Shown here one piece after another: positions 34,009 through 43,869 of a stretch of DNA of 52,819 nucleotides. A program made the translations under genes and the position numbers. The number at the start of each line of letters is the position of its first letter. Positions within the stretch are counted from its first letter, which is position 1. Below the pieces are notes generated by a model. That model had not been told where the DNA came from and did not search any database. It saw only the letters and a program-made list of their open reading frames with translations. Where the stretch lies: contig DVKJ01000021.1 of the NCBI GenBank assembly GCA_018716065.1, positions 1 through 52,819 on the forward strand. Reading direction: 5' to 3'. Source of the stretch: Candidatus Pelethosoma merdigallinarum. Its GTDB lineage: Bacteria > Bacillota_I > Bacilli_A > RF39 > UBA660.

Positions 34009-35087
34009 ATGAGTTTCTGTATGAATTTTTGATTTTCTTTTAAACGATCATCATGAGGATTTATTTCAATTGCTTTTTTTATATATTTTAAAGATGCACG
34101 ATATTTTCCTTGATAGTAACAACTGAGTGATAGTAAGTCATAAACGGTTTCATTCCAACTAAATATTTCGTTAATATAAGTTTTTGGATGTGTTTTAATT
34201 TTTAAAGCGAGGCGACAATATTTTTCTACCATTTTCCAATTTTTTTCTTCATAATATAGAAGGGCTTCTTCCATATAAGGGTCACGGAGATAAGGCGCTT
34301 CTTTTCTTGCTTTTGATAGCCAAAGATGAGCTTCATCAAATCGTTTAAGATTTTTGTAGCAACGAGCAATAAAGCGCATAGACGCACAACGTTCATCTCT
34401 CCATGTTGCCGTTGGTAATTGTAAATGGCAAATCAATGTGTCAATCGCTTCATTCCATTTTCCGTAATACATGTATTCGCGACCGAGATAATGCATATTA
34501 CGATCATCATTAGGGTCTTCTTTTACAGATAATTCTAATAGTGGAAGATAACTAGAACGTGATTTCGTATGATCAGGATAGTGTCTTAACGTAATTTGAT
34601 CTGTAAATATTTTCTGTTCTGGTTTATTTCCTTGATACGTTAAGACTTCATGAACAGGATGGGTCCAAGTATAGTGAAAGCGTGAGTGAATTTTTTCAAT
34701 ATAGAAACTGACTAATGGTTGATCTTTCTCATCTAGTAACCAATGATAGGTATAACCTAAACGAGTCATTGAATCGTTCCATATTTTTTCTAATTCCTTT
34801 CGCCATCCTTTATCAAATATTTCATCTAAATCTGTACATACACAAATGGCTTCTTCTTCAGGAACAAGTTTTAAAGATTCATTTCGTGCGACGTCAAAAC
34901 GCCATGGTTCAATTTTCTTTGTGATAACTGTAACACCACGTTTTTTTAATTTGTTTACCGTTTGATCTGTTGAACCAGTATCCAATACATATATGTGATC
35001 GGCTTCTTTCATGGAATCTACCCAACGATCGACATGTTTTTCTTCGTTCTTACAAATGGCATATACATAAACTTTATATTTTTTCAT
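33996..35087 (-). CDS. Family 2 glycosyltransferase with TPR-like C-terminus
   Basis: N-terminal GT-A domain of the GT2 type: [66 protein letters not shown] (DLDE as the metal-binding DXD-like site), ending near residue 170. The C-terminal half is made of TPR-like helical repeats ([49 protein letters not shown]). 363 residues, no signal peptide. It lies 17 bp downstream of the collagen-like gene and shares its transcript, so it may glycosylate that protein, as known for BclA-type exosporium proteins; this is inference. SD AGGAGGAAAGG on the minus strand. Confidence 0.85.
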   Translation of the reverse strand: MKKYKVYVYAICKNEEKHVDRWVDSMKEADHIYVLDTGSTDQTVNKLKKRGVTVITKKIEPWRFDVARNESLKLVPEEEAICVCTDLDEIFDKGWRKELEKIWNDSMTRLGYTYHWLLDEKDQPLVSFYIEKIHSRFHYTWTHPVHEVLTYQGNKPEQKIFTDQITLRHYPDHTKSRSSYLPLLELSVKEDPNDDRNMHYLGREYMYYGKWNEAIDTLICHLQLPTATWRDERCASMRFIARCYKNLKRFDEAHLWLSKARKEAPYLRDPYMEEALLYYEEKNWKMVEKYCRLALKIKTHPKTYINEIFSWNETVYDLLSLSCYYQGKYRASLKYIKKAIEINPHDDRLKENQKFIQKLIKTQ

Positions 35088-35104
35088 CCTTTCCTCCTAA
35101 TGAT

Positions 35105-35902
<798 letters not shown>

Positions 35903-35919
35903 GTGATCCTCCTTTCACT

Positions 35920-35929
35920 ATATTGTATG
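35920..35929 (-). promoter_or_regulatory. CATACAATAT -10 box of the collagen-like gene
   Basis: Identical to the boxes before gerE and gerM, in the right orientation ~18 nt before the start codon; fits sigma-K/sigma-E -10. No -35 stands out at the ideal distance. Confidence 0.45.
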
Positions 35930-36056
35930 AAGTTTTTTAAAAGTGCAAATGTTAATAACCTAAGTAAGAAAATTTTTAAATGTAAAGTTCATAAATGATA
36001 GTAGAAAAGGGATTAAAAATGTGTTATGATTATGTAGTAGTATAGGAGGTTTACTC

Positions 36057-36359
36057 ATGGATTTAATTATTTTTATATTAGTCGTTTGTATTATTTTATA
36101 TTTATTTCGTAGCTTTAATGCTTTTATTTACTTTATGGCACTTGCAGAAATATTACTTCGCTTATTATCTTTCTTAAGTGAACGACTTCCTTTTGGTGAA
36201 GTTACGACTTGGATTCGTGAAAATGTTCCAAGTTCGATTCAAGCTTTAATTAATAGTTATTCTAGTGGTATTTTAAATGATATTCTTAGTTGGGGTCTAT
36301 TTATTTGTTTTGCGATCTTTTGGTATCACACCTTCCGAATCTTCTTGAAGAAGAAATAG
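36057..36359 (+). CDS. Small membrane protein, 100 residues
   Basis: Not recognised. Two to three hydrophobic segments: residues ~3-20 (IIFILVVCIILYLF), 24-40 (FIYFMALAEILLRLL) and ~77-96 (SWGLFICFAIFWYHTF); between them lies an amphipathic stretch (SERLPFGEVTTWIRENVPSSIQALI). Basic end FLKKK. SD ATAGGAGG. The last 21 bp of the gene are repeated 40 bp downstream, a small tandem duplication. Confidence 0.8.
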   Translation: MDLIIFILVVCIILYLFRSFNAFIYFMALAEILLRLLSFLSERLPFGEVTTWIRENVPSSIQALINSYSSGILNDILSWGLFICFAIFWYHTFRIFLKKK

Positions 36360-36399
36360 AGAATCTCAAATAGAATTTATCTTCTTGAAGAAGAAATAG
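36339..36399 (+). repeat. Direct repeat of 21 bp, period 40 bp
   Basis: ATCTTCTTGAAGAAGAAATAG occurs twice (36339-36359 and 36379-36399); the first copy is the gene's 3' end with its stop codon. Each copy holds inverted 7-bp arms TCTTCTT/AAGAAGA around a single G. Confidence 0.9.
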
Positions 36400-36470
36400 G
36401 TTTGTTTTTCTAAAGAAGAGATTATACTAAATAATAGTTATTAATTGAAAAATGAAAAGTGAGTGAAAAT

Positions 36471-37361
36471 ATGAAAAAACAAGGTTTTACTTTAGTGGAA
36501 TTACTTGCCGTTATCATTATTATTGGGTTGATGGGACTAATTATTATTCCAACTGTAAATAAGGCAATTCGTGATTTTCGTGGGGATACTTATGAGAATC
36601 AAATTGAGACGATTGAACTAGCTGCTAGTAATTGGGCAACTGATAACCCATATTCTTTACCTGCGGAAGACGGGGGGGTTACTACGATTACGTTAGGTAC
36701 TTTAAAATCTGGTGGTTATGTGGATGCGGATTTAAAAAATCCTAAGACAGATAAGTCGTTTCCTAATGATTTATTAATTGAAATTACGCGCAAAAAGAAG
36801 AATTTTCGTTATAAAGTCATTGAAGATAGTGGTAGTGATGTCGATGTGGAATATAACGAACGTGGTCCTGTAATTGTTCTTTGTGGTAATAGTACGGAAT
36901 ATGTAAATTTAGGTGCGGACAAGTATGATGAACCAAAATGTGAAGGTACTAGCTATGTAGGTGCGATGGCTTATGATTATCAAGGAAATGCGATTCCATC
37001 GGCTTTGGATAAAACTAGTACAGTAAATACGAAAAAAGCTGGTACGTATAAGATTACTTATGTGGCTTTGTATAATAATATGACAACGAGTGCGACTAGA
37101 ACGGTGATTGTAAAAGATATGGAAGGACCTAAAATTACAGTTAATGGAAGTACAGAGAACCAAAAAATTCGTATTAATAAAGGAAGTACGTATACGATTC
37201 CAGTAGGAAGTGCGGTAGATAATGATGGAACAACTATTACCAATATTAAGCCTTCTGGTACCGTTAATACAGCGGTTGCGGGAAGTTATCGTTTAACTTA
37301 TCAAGCAGAAGATAAATCAGGAAATCAATCTAAATTGGAATTAGTTGTTATTGTAAGATAA
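36471..37361 (+). CDS. Prepilin-type protein with Ig-like repeats
   Basis: Class III prepilin signal: MKKQGFTLVELLAVIIIIGLMGLIIIPTVNKAIRDF, with cleavage expected after G and Phe as first mature residue (the family's +5 Glu is present). After a pilin-like helix and ~100 residues come two bacterial Ig-like repeats of the DUF5011 kind (YDYQGNAIPSALDKTSTVNTKKAGTYKITYVALYN; NDGTTITNIKPSGTVNTAVAGSYRLTYQAEDKSGNQ). ATG 36471 is chosen as the start adjoining KKQGFTLVE; the track's GTG lies four codons upstream. Assembly would need a prepilin peptidase and pilus ATPase, neither visible here. Ends in a strong terminator. Confidence 0.85.
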   Translation: MKKQGFTLVELLAVIIIIGLMGLIIIPTVNKAIRDFRGDTYENQIETIELAASNWATDNPYSLPAEDGGVTTITLGTLKSGGYVDADLKNPKTDKSFPNDLLIEITRKKKNFRYKVIEDSGSDVDVEYNERGPVIVLCGNSTEYVNLGADKYDEPKCEGTSYVGAMAYDYQGNAIPSALDKTSTVNTKKAGTYKITYVALYNNMTTSATRTVIVKDMEGPKITVNGSTENQKIRINKGSTYTIPVGSAVDNDGTTITNIKPSGTVNTAVAGSYRLTYQAEDKSGNQSKLELVVIVR

Positions 37362-37387
37362 AAAGTGAACAAGTGTTCACTTTTTTT
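37361..37387 (+). terminator. Terminator of the prepilin-like gene
   Basis: AAAAGTGAAC/GTTCACTTTT stem, AAGT loop, then T run; begins at the stop codon. Confidence 0.88.
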
Positions 37388-37398
37388 GGATAGAATGG

Positions 37399-37427
37399 TA
37401 GACATTATGAGTAGAATTTGGTACAAT
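37399..37427 (+). promoter_or_regulatory. Promoter of the ruvA-miaA operon
   Basis: TAGACA, 17-nt spacer, TACAAT. Confidence 0.65.
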
Positions 37428-37451
37428 AATTGAGGAAAATGAGGGATGTAT

Positions 37452-38006
37452 ATGTATGCATATATCAAGGGAATGGTTACCGATATTGAAAGTACTTATA
37501 TTGTTGTAGATCATCAAGGCTTAGGATTTATGGTGTATACGCCAAACCCTTATTCTTTTGAATTGAATAAAGAAGCGATGGTTTATTTATATCAATATAT
37601 TCGAGAAGATGAACAGACTTTGTATGGATTTAAAACGAAGGAAGAAAAAGAGTTGTTTTTACGTTTAATTAGTGTTAAAGGACTAGGATGTAAAATGGCT
37701 TTGCCGATGTTGGCAACGGGATCGTTGGAAGGAATTATGGATGCGATTGAACGTGAAAATATTCTTTATTTAAAGAAATTTCCGAAAATTGGTGATAAAG
37801 TAGCGCGTCAGATTATCTTAGATTTAAAAGGAAAATTGACGACGATAGAAGGAAATAATCATCAACCAGTCAATGATGAATTGATGGAAGTATTGGAAGG
37901 ATTAGGATATCGTAAAGCCGATATTAAGAAAGTAATTTCAAAGGTAGATGCTAGAAAAACAATCGAAGATCAAATTAAAGATGCCTTAAAATTATTATTG
38001 AAATAG
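37452..38006 (+). CDS. ruvA: Holliday junction branch migration protein RuvA
   Basis: RuvA binds four-way junctions and loads the RuvB motor. OB-fold start [31 protein letters not shown], helix-hairpin-helix pair ([38 protein letters not shown]) and the C-terminal RuvB-binding domain ([21 protein letters not shown]). 184 residues. ATG 37452 is preferred, giving 6-nt spacing from SD GAGGG, rather than 37446. First gene of a six-gene DNA-repair/tRNA-modification operon. Confidence 0.96.
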   Translation: MYAYIKGMVTDIESTYIVVDHQGLGFMVYTPNPYSFELNKEAMVYLYQYIREDEQTLYGFKTKEEKELFLRLISVKGLGCKMALPMLATGSLEGIMDAIERENILYLKKFPKIGDKVARQIILDLKGKLTTIEGNNHQPVNDELMEVLEGLGYRKADIKKVISKVDARKTIEDQIKDALKLLLK

Positions 38007-38017
38007 GGGGGATTACT

Positions 38018-39013
38018 GTGGATGAACGTATTGTTACAAACGAAGAATTAAAAGAAGATGAAACAGAGGAAAATCTTCGACCTAGTAGTATTGAAGAATA
38101 TATTGGTCAAAAAGAGGTTAAAGAAAATTTAGGGGTTTTTATGAAAGCTGCTCGTTTGCGTGATGAGGTGTTGGATCATGTATTATTATATGGCCCTCCT
38201 GGATTAGGTAAAACAACACTTGCTTATATTATTGCCAATGAGATGGGTGGACATATTAAGACTGCAAGTGGACCTTCTATTGAAAAGCAAGGAGATTTGG
38301 CAGCTATTTTATCAACATTAGAACCTGGAGATATTTTATTTATTGATGAAATTCATCGTATGCCTAGATATATTGAAGAAATTTTATATCCAGCTATGGA
38401 AGATTTTACTTTAGATATTATTGTAGGGAATGATGCGAGTAGTCGAAATATTAAAATCGATTTACCTCCATTCACTTTAGTAGGGGCAACTACTCGTGCC
38501 GGAGATTTATCTGATCCCTTGCGTGATCGTTTTGGAATTGTCTTAAAATTAGAGTATTATGGGCCTGAAGAATTAACGAAAATTGTAAAAAGAACGAGTC
38601 GTGTTTTAGAATCACCTATCGAAGAGGATGCGGCTAAAGAATTAGCTCGTCGTAGTCGTGGAACCCCTCGTATTGCCAATCGTTTATTTAAAAGAGTACG
38701 TGATTTTGCACTTGTTATGGGGGATGGTATGATTGATAAAGAAATAACAAGTCTTGCACTGGATCGATTAAAAGTAGATAAATTAGGTCTTGATAGTACC
38801 GATTATAATTTATTGAAAGCGATTATTGAACGTTTTAATGGAGGACCTGTGGGTATTGATGCCTTAGCCTCTTCCATTGGGGAAGAAAGAGGAACCATTG
38901 AAGACGTTTATGAGCCTTATTTGTTACAAAATGGATTATTAAAAAGAACCAGTCGTGGACGTATGGTTACGGATAAAGCCTATAAACATTTGGGGATTGA
39001 AAAAGAAAATTGA
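38018..39013 (+). CDS. ruvB: Holliday junction helicase RuvB
   Basis: AAA+ ATPase that drives branch migration with RuvA. Seen: [19 protein letters not shown], Walker [14 protein letters not shown], Walker [26 protein letters not shown], sensor 1 [21 protein letters not shown], arginine fingers and winged helix ([22 protein letters not shown]). 331 residues. GTG start 38018 behind SD AGGGGGG. Ten bases after ruvA; operon. Confidence 0.97.
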   Translation: MDERIVTNEELKEDETEENLRPSSIEEYIGQKEVKENLGVFMKAARLRDEVLDHVLLYGPPGLGKTTLAYIIANEMGGHIKTASGPSIEKQGDLAAILSTLEPGDILFIDEIHRMPRYIEEILYPAMEDFTLDIIVGNDASSRNIKIDLPPFTLVGATTRAGDLSDPLRDRFGIVLKLEYYGPEELTKIVKRTSRVLESPIEEDAAKELARRSRGTPRIANRLFKRVRDFALVMGDGMIDKEITSLALDRLKVDKLGLDSTDYNLLKAIIERFNGGPVGIDALASSIGEERGTIEDVYEPYLLQNGLLKRTSRGRMVTDKAYKHLGIEKEN

Positions 39014-39052
39014 GTGTGTTACAATAAGAAATCAGTAGAGGAGTCGTTTATT

Positions 39053-39523
39053 ATGGAAGTAAATTTAAAACAAGAAGAAATTCGTTTTTTACCAGAGACA
39101 TTTACCGACACTTTTTTAGATGATTTTAAGAGAAAATCTTTTTTCTTTTTTCTTTTGCACCCGAATTTATCCATGAAAACAAAATATCGTTATTACCAAA
39201 TCATAAAAAAAATGGATGAGTTAAAAGAACTAGATACTGTTTTACTATCGAAGTTATATCACCGTCTTTTGCGTATTGATCAATCACCAAGTGATATTGA
39301 AAAACGCATTAGTATGTTTATGGGGTCATTGGCTATTGCCATTCATACTCAATATATCTTATTTTTAGATATTGAAAATTTTATTAAAACGGCTTATGAA
39401 GTAGATCAAGCCAATATTTATTTAGATCAATTAGATGATTATAGTTGCTTTCTGTTCGATGAAGATACAAAGAATAAAAGTATTTTAAAAACCAAAGAAG
39501 ATTATGTGATGAGAAAGAAGTGA
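39053..39523 (+). CDS. Hypothetical protein between ruvB and queA
   Basis: Not recognised. 156 residues from ATG 39053, chosen because SD AGAGGAG lies upstream; the track starts in the ruvB stop region without one. [53 protein letters not shown]: helical, aromatic-rich, no clear membrane span, cytosolic. It ends 4 nt before queA, so it is in the operon. Function unknown. Confidence 0.75.
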   Translation: MEVNLKQEEIRFLPETFTDTFLDDFKRKSFFFFLLHPNLSMKTKYRYYQIIKKMDELKELDTVLLSKLYHRLLRIDQSPSDIEKRISMFMGSLAIAIHTQYILFLDIENFIKTAYEVDQANIYLDQLDDYSCFLFDEDTKNKSILKTKEDYVMRKK

Positions 39524-39527
39524 GAAT

Positions 39528-40553
39528 GTGAAGACGGATGATTTTGATTTTTATTTACCCGAAGAGTTAATTGCGCAAACCCCTTTAAAGAAAAGAGATG
39601 CGTCTAAATTTCTAGTATTAGATAAAGAGACGGGAGAAATAGAACATCGTCATTTTACCGATATTATTGATTATTTAGTACCGGGAGATGTTTTAGTATT
39701 AAATGATACGAAAGTCATTCCCGCTCGTCTTTATGGAATTAAAGAAGAAACGAATGCGTTTATTGAAGTATTAATGTTAAAAGATACCGGAAATGACGTT
39801 TGGCAAGTTCTTTGTAAACCAGCGAAAAGAGTAAAAGTGGGAACGGTTATTTCCTTTGGTGAAGGAAAACTAAAAGCGGAATGTACAGAAGTCAAAGAAG
39901 ATGGAATTCGTTATTTAAAACTAATTTATGATGGTATTTTAATGGAAATTTTAGATGAATTAGGAGAAATGCCATTACCGCCTTATATTCATGAAAAACT
40001 AGAAGAAAAAGATCGTTATCAAACGGTATATGCGAAAAATAGAGGAAGTGCGGCCGCTCCTACTGCTGGTCTTCATTTTACGAAAGAATTACTAGAGCGT
40101 ATTCAAGAAAAAGGGATTATTGTAACAACCGTTACTTTACATGTTGGTCTTGGAACCTTTCGACCAGTCAACGTAGAAGATGTGAAAAGTCATAAGATGC
40201 ATTCAGAGTTTTATCATATGAGTAAAGAAACCGCGGATATTTTAAATCAAGCTAAAAAAGAACATCGTCGTATTATTAGTGTTGGAACTACTTCTGTTCG
40301 TACCTTAGAAACTGTAATTTCTTTATATGGAACGTTTAAAGAATGTAGTGGAAATACGGAGATTTTTATTTATCCAGGCTATGAATTTAAAGCGATTGAT
40401 GCATTAGTCACGAATTTTCATTTACCAAAATCGACTTTAGTTATGTTGGTAAGTGCTTTAGCTGGAAAGGATAAAATCATGCAAGCATACGCGGAAGCGG
40501 TGAAACATAAATATCGTTTCTTCTCCTTTGGTGATAGTATGTTTATTAAGTAA
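39528..40553 (+). CDS. queA: S-adenosylmethionine:tRNA ribosyltransferase-isomerase
   Basis: QueA transfers the ribose of SAM to preQ1-modified tRNA, making epoxyqueuosine at the wobble G. Family motifs: [73 protein letters not shown] and [21 protein letters not shown]. 341 residues. GTG start; stop overlaps the next gene. Its presence implies queuosine tRNA modification and a source of preQ1/queuine. Confidence 0.96.
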   Translation: MKTDDFDFYLPEELIAQTPLKKRDASKFLVLDKETGEIEHRHFTDIIDYLVPGDVLVLNDTKVIPARLYGIKEETNAFIEVLMLKDTGNDVWQVLCKPAKRVKVGTVISFGEGKLKAECTEVKEDGIRYLKLIYDGILMEILDELGEMPLPPYIHEKLEEKDRYQTVYAKNRGSAAAPTAGLHFTKELLERIQEKGIIVTTVTLHVGLGTFRPVNVEDVKSHKMHSEFYHMSKETADILNQAKKEHRRIISVGTTSVRTLETVISLYGTFKECSGNTEIFIYPGYEFKAIDALVTNFHLPKSTLVMLVSALAGKDKIMQAYAEAVKHKYRFFSFGDSMFIK

Positions 40554-41533
40554 TGAAAGAATTAAATTTAGAAGAGTATATTATTTATTTAAAAAAATAT
40601 CGTCCGTTTATTTTACAACATTTAGAATATTGTTTTATTCTTGCTAAAACGCTGAAGTTAGATTTTATTCGAAATTCTATTGTGACTAATTCTCGATTTC
40701 GAACGAATCAAAAAGTTGATTTGAATCAATCAGTACAATATGTACAACAATTCTTAAAAAAGATTGATAAGAGTTGGGCAGACAATTTTTCAAAAATGTT
40801 ACAACAAAAGAATTGTTATATTTCTTTTTTAAATCAATGTAAAGAAAATGATTCTCGTAGTTTTGTAATATGGAATCCTCAAAAGAATCAAATAGAAATA
40901 CATCTTTCTTTACATCAGGATGTTAGTGATGGAAAAATTCTTATTCATGAATTTATGCATTATGAGAATGTTAATACTCATTTATCAGATTCTATGCTTT
41001 CCGAGTTTTTTTCTTTTTGGATAGAAAATCAATATTTGCAACATTATAAAGATTTGGATATGAATTGGTTTCAAAGTGAAAAACAAAATCGTTATTATAA
41101 TATAATGGTGATGTCTAGTATCTGTTCTGATGTTTTCCTATTGTTGCTTTCTAATCAAAAGTACGGAGATACAACGTATTCTCATTGCCAAGAGATTGCA
41201 TCTTCTTTTGATTTTTCACTAGATAAAGAGTATTTTGAATCTTCTAAACGTTTTATCGAATTTTGCTTGAATCATCCTAAACGATTTAGTGAAGTGGATG
41301 TCACCGAAGCATTTAATTATGTGTATAGTTTTGTAGCTTATTTACTAGTGAAGCACAAAAAAGTAATGGATGTACAAAATGTTGTTCAGATCAATAAAAA
41401 AGTTAGAGAAGCTGATTCTGTTCAAAAAAAAGTAACGTTGTTACAGATCGATTCTGAAATATGGGATTTGTCCTTTATACAATCTTGTTTCAAAGAAGAA
41501 ATCAAATCATATAGGAAACAAAAGAGTAGGTGA
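40553..41533 (+). CDS. Hypothetical protein with HEXXH motif
   Basis: 326 residues; start overlaps the queA stop (TAATG). The centre contains ILIHEFMHYENVNTHLSDSMLSEFFSFWIENQYLQHY: HEFMH fits zinc-metallopeptidase HEXXH, and a Glu in SEFFSFWIENQ ~20 residues later fits a gluzincin third ligand. No signal or membrane segment; likely intracellular. Two other genes here (45827, 46870) encode proteins of the same style. No named peptidase family recognised; substrate unknown. Confidence 0.7.
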   Translation: MKELNLEEYIIYLKKYRPFILQHLEYCFILAKTLKLDFIRNSIVTNSRFRTNQKVDLNQSVQYVQQFLKKIDKSWADNFSKMLQQKNCYISFLNQCKENDSRSFVIWNPQKNQIEIHLSLHQDVSDGKILIHEFMHYENVNTHLSDSMLSEFFSFWIENQYLQHYKDLDMNWFQSEKQNRYYNIMVMSSICSDVFLLLLSNQKYGDTTYSHCQEIASSFDFSLDKEYFESSKRFIEFCLNHPKRFSEVDVTEAFNYVYSFVAYLLVKHKKVMDVQNVVQINKKVREADSVQKKVTLLQIDSEIWDLSFIQSCFKEEIKSYRKQKSR

Positions 41534-41537
41534 AAAA

Positions 41538-42425
41538 ATGGAAAAAGTGATTGTGATTGTGGGTCCAACGGCAGTAGGGAAAACGGCTTTAAGTATTGCC
41601 CTTGCTAAGAAATTAAAGGGAGAAATTATTAATGCAGATAGTACGCAAGTTTATAAATATATGAATATTGCGACTGCGAAAGCAACGCTTAAGGAACAAG
41701 AGGGAATTCCTCACCACTTATTAGATATCAAAGAGTTAGAAGAAGATTATAGTGTGTATGATTTTCAAAAAGATGTAAGAGAGAAAATAAAAGAAATCCT
41801 TGGACGTGATCATATGCCTATATTAGTTGGTGGGACTGGTTTTTACATTAAGGCAGCTTTATATGATTATCACTTTGATGACGAAGAAGAAAAAGAAAAT
41901 TACGATAACTTTACAACAGAAGAGTTGTATTCTAAGTTATCTGAACAAGATCCTAAAACCGAAATTCATCCTCATAATCGAAAACGGATTGAACGAGCTC
42001 TTACCTACATGAAACATCATCGCCAACCCTATAGTGAAAAAGAGAAAACGGAAACTTGTCTTTATGATGTAACTTGGATTGGTCTTACGACTGATCGTGA
42101 GACGTTGTATCGTCGAATTAATGATCGTGTAGATGTGATGATTCAAAATGGATTATTGGAAGAAGCTCAAATGATTTATTCTACCCATATTCGCAGTAAA
42201 GCGGTCATGACGCCGATTGGATATAAAGAATTATTTCCTTATTTTGAAGGAGCAAGTTCTTTGGAAGAATGTGTCGATAAGATGAAGCAACACTCTCGCA
42301 ATTATGCGAAGAGACAATATACTTGGTTTCGTAATCAAATGTATATTACTTGGTATGAGGTTGATTTTAAGAATTTTAATCATACAATAGAAGAAGTTTT
42401 AAATTCAATTGGTAAGCAAAAATAA
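41538..42425 (+). CDS. miaA: tRNA dimethylallyltransferase
   Basis: MiaA adds dimethylallyl to A37 of tRNAs reading UNN codons. P-loop VIVGPTAVGKTALSIALAKKL, INADSTQVYKYMNIATAK, HHLLDIKELEEDYSVYDFQ, ILVGGTGFYIKA and the C-terminal AVMTPIGYKELFPYF. 295 residues. SD GTAGGTG. Last gene of the ruvA operon; eno has a separate promoter. Confidence 0.96.
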   Translation: MEKVIVIVGPTAVGKTALSIALAKKLKGEIINADSTQVYKYMNIATAKATLKEQEGIPHHLLDIKELEEDYSVYDFQKDVREKIKEILGRDHMPILVGGTGFYIKAALYDYHFDDEEEKENYDNFTTEELYSKLSEQDPKTEIHPHNRKRIERALTYMKHHRQPYSEKEKTETCLYDVTWIGLTTDRETLYRRINDRVDVMIQNGLLEEAQMIYSTHIRSKAVMTPIGYKELFPYFEGASSLEECVDKMKQHSRNYAKRQYTWFRNQMYITWYEVDFKNFNHTIEEVLNSIGKQK

Positions 42426-42468
42426 AATGTCAAAAGGTCGTAATTTATGTAAAATAAACGATCTTTTC

Positions 42469-42497
42469 TTTACCAAAAATAGAAGATATTGTATAAT
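42469..42497 (+). promoter_or_regulatory. Promoter of eno
   Basis: TTTACC, 17-nt spacer, TATAAT. Confidence 0.8.
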
Positions 42498-42524
42498 ATT
42501 AAATGGAAAATGGAGGAATAAAAA

Positions 42525-43754
42525 ATGTCAAAGATAAAAAATATTAAAGGTCGTGAAGTTTTAGATTCACGTGGAAATCCTACGGTAGAAGTAGATGTTA
42601 TTTTAGAGAATGGAATTATGGGAAGAGCGATGGTTCCTAGTGGAGCGTCTACAGGAGAAAGAGAAGCTTTAGAACTTCGTGATGGTGGTAGCCGTTTTAT
42701 GGGGAAAGGTGTTTTACAAGCGGTTCAAAATGTAAATGGACCATTAAAAGAAGTTGTTGTAGGAATGGACGCAGATGATCAACGTGCGATTGATGAGACT
42801 ATGATTCAGGCAGATGGTACGGAAACCAAATCCACTTATGGTGCAAATGCGATTCTTGGTATTTCGATGGCGACTTTAAAAGCTGCGGCTTTAGATCATG
42901 GAAAACCCTTGTATGCCTATGTAGGAAATGGAAAGACTTTACCAGTTCCTATGATGAATATTTTAAATGGTGGAGCGCATGCGGATAATAAACTTGATTT
43001 TCAAGAATTTATGATTATTCCACAAGCAGATACAATTCATGAACGTGTACGTATTGGTTCAGAAGTATTCCATCATTTAAAGAATGTATTAAATCAAAAA
43101 GGACTTGCGACTGGTGTAGGAGATGAAGGAGGATTTGCTCCTAATCTAGAAAGTAATACCGAAGGTTTTGACCTTATTATGGAAGCCATTACGAAAGCGG
43201 GATATACTCCTGGTGTAGATGTTAAATTAGCGATTGATGTCGCAGCCAGTGAGTTTTATCACGATGGTAAATATGTACTTGCTGGAGAAAATAGAAGTTT
43301 AACAACCGAAGAATTGATTGATTTCTATGTGGAATTAGTAGATAAATATCCAATTATTTCGATTGAAGATCCAGTGGATGAAAATGATTGGGATGGATTT
43401 AAATTAGTTACGGAAAAATTAGGAGATCGTATCCAATTAGTAGGAGATGACTTATTCGTAACGAATAAAAAGTGTCTAGAAAAAGGAATTGAAATGAAAG
43501 CTGGTAATGCGATTTTATTAAAAGTAAATCAAATTGGAACGATTACCGAAACCTTAGAAACCATTGAATTAGCTCGTCAAAATGGATATAAAACAATTAT
43601 TTCTCATCGTAGTGGAGAAACGGAAGATACGACGATTGCTGATCTTGCGGTTGGACTTGATTTAGGACAAATTAAAACAGGATCAATGTCTAGAACCGAT
43701 CGTGTTTGTAAATATAATCAATTAATGCGTATTGAAGAAGAATTAAGTGAGTAA
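42525..43754 (+). CDS. eno: Enolase
   Basis: Converts 2-phosphoglycerate to phosphoenolpyruvate in glycolysis. Seen: [49 protein letters not shown], the acidic metal ligands in [14 protein letters not shown] and [23 protein letters not shown] and [19 protein letters not shown]. 409 residues, about 20 shorter than typical (~430), yet all signature motifs are present. SD TGGAGG. Stand-alone. Its own terminator overlaps its stop codon; an IS sits directly downstream. Confidence 0.97.
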   Translation: MSKIKNIKGREVLDSRGNPTVEVDVILENGIMGRAMVPSGASTGEREALELRDGGSRFMGKGVLQAVQNVNGPLKEVVVGMDADDQRAIDETMIQADGTETKSTYGANAILGISMATLKAAALDHGKPLYAYVGNGKTLPVPMMNILNGGAHADNKLDFQEFMIIPQADTIHERVRIGSEVFHHLKNVLNQKGLATGVGDEGGFAPNLESNTEGFDLIMEAITKAGYTPGVDVKLAIDVAASEFYHDGKYVLAGENRSLTTEELIDFYVELVDKYPIISIEDPVDENDWDGFKLVTEKLGDRIQLVGDDLFVTNKKCLEKGIEMKAGNAILLKVNQIGTITETLETIELARQNGYKTIISHRSGETEDTTIADLAVGLDLGQIKTGSMSRTDRVCKYNQLMRIEEELSE

Positions 43755-43765
43755 TTCTTCTTTTT
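43736..43765 (+). terminator. eno terminator
   Basis: AGAAGAATTA/TAATTCTTCT 10-bp stem with loop AGTGAG, then T5. The right arm and T run lie in the 29-bp direct repeat that flanks the IS. Confidence 0.8.
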
Positions 43766-43777
43766 CTGTGTTATAAT
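43749..43777 (+). repeat. Left target-site duplication of the IS, 29 bp
   Basis: Exact 29-bp match to 45777-45805. It contains the eno stop, half the eno terminator and a TATAAT that serves as -10 of the gene now beyond the IS. Confidence 0.85.
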
Positions 43778-43803
43778 CTCAAGTTTGACAGTTGTAAAAA
43801 GTT

Positions 43804-43847
43804 AAAAAGCCCTAACCCCTTTAATTTCAAGGGAAATAGGGCTTTTA
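43804..43847 (-). terminator. Strong hairpin terminator at the end of the IS
   Basis: AAAAGCCCTA/TAGGGCTTTT outer stem with inner pairing, followed by T tracts on the minus strand. It terminates the transposase and may insulate neighbours. Confidence 0.75.
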
Positions 43848-43869
43848 AGCTTTAGAAAAAAGTGCGTAC

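Noticed and set aside
42525-43754. Enolase as truncated pseudogene because it is ~20 residues short
   Set aside because: All catalytic and metal-binding motifs and the normal C-terminal end are present; small deletions are in loops.
43749-43777. 29-bp repeat as phage attachment site
   Set aside because: It brackets precisely one IS with a DDE transposase and terminal inverted repeats, with no integrase.
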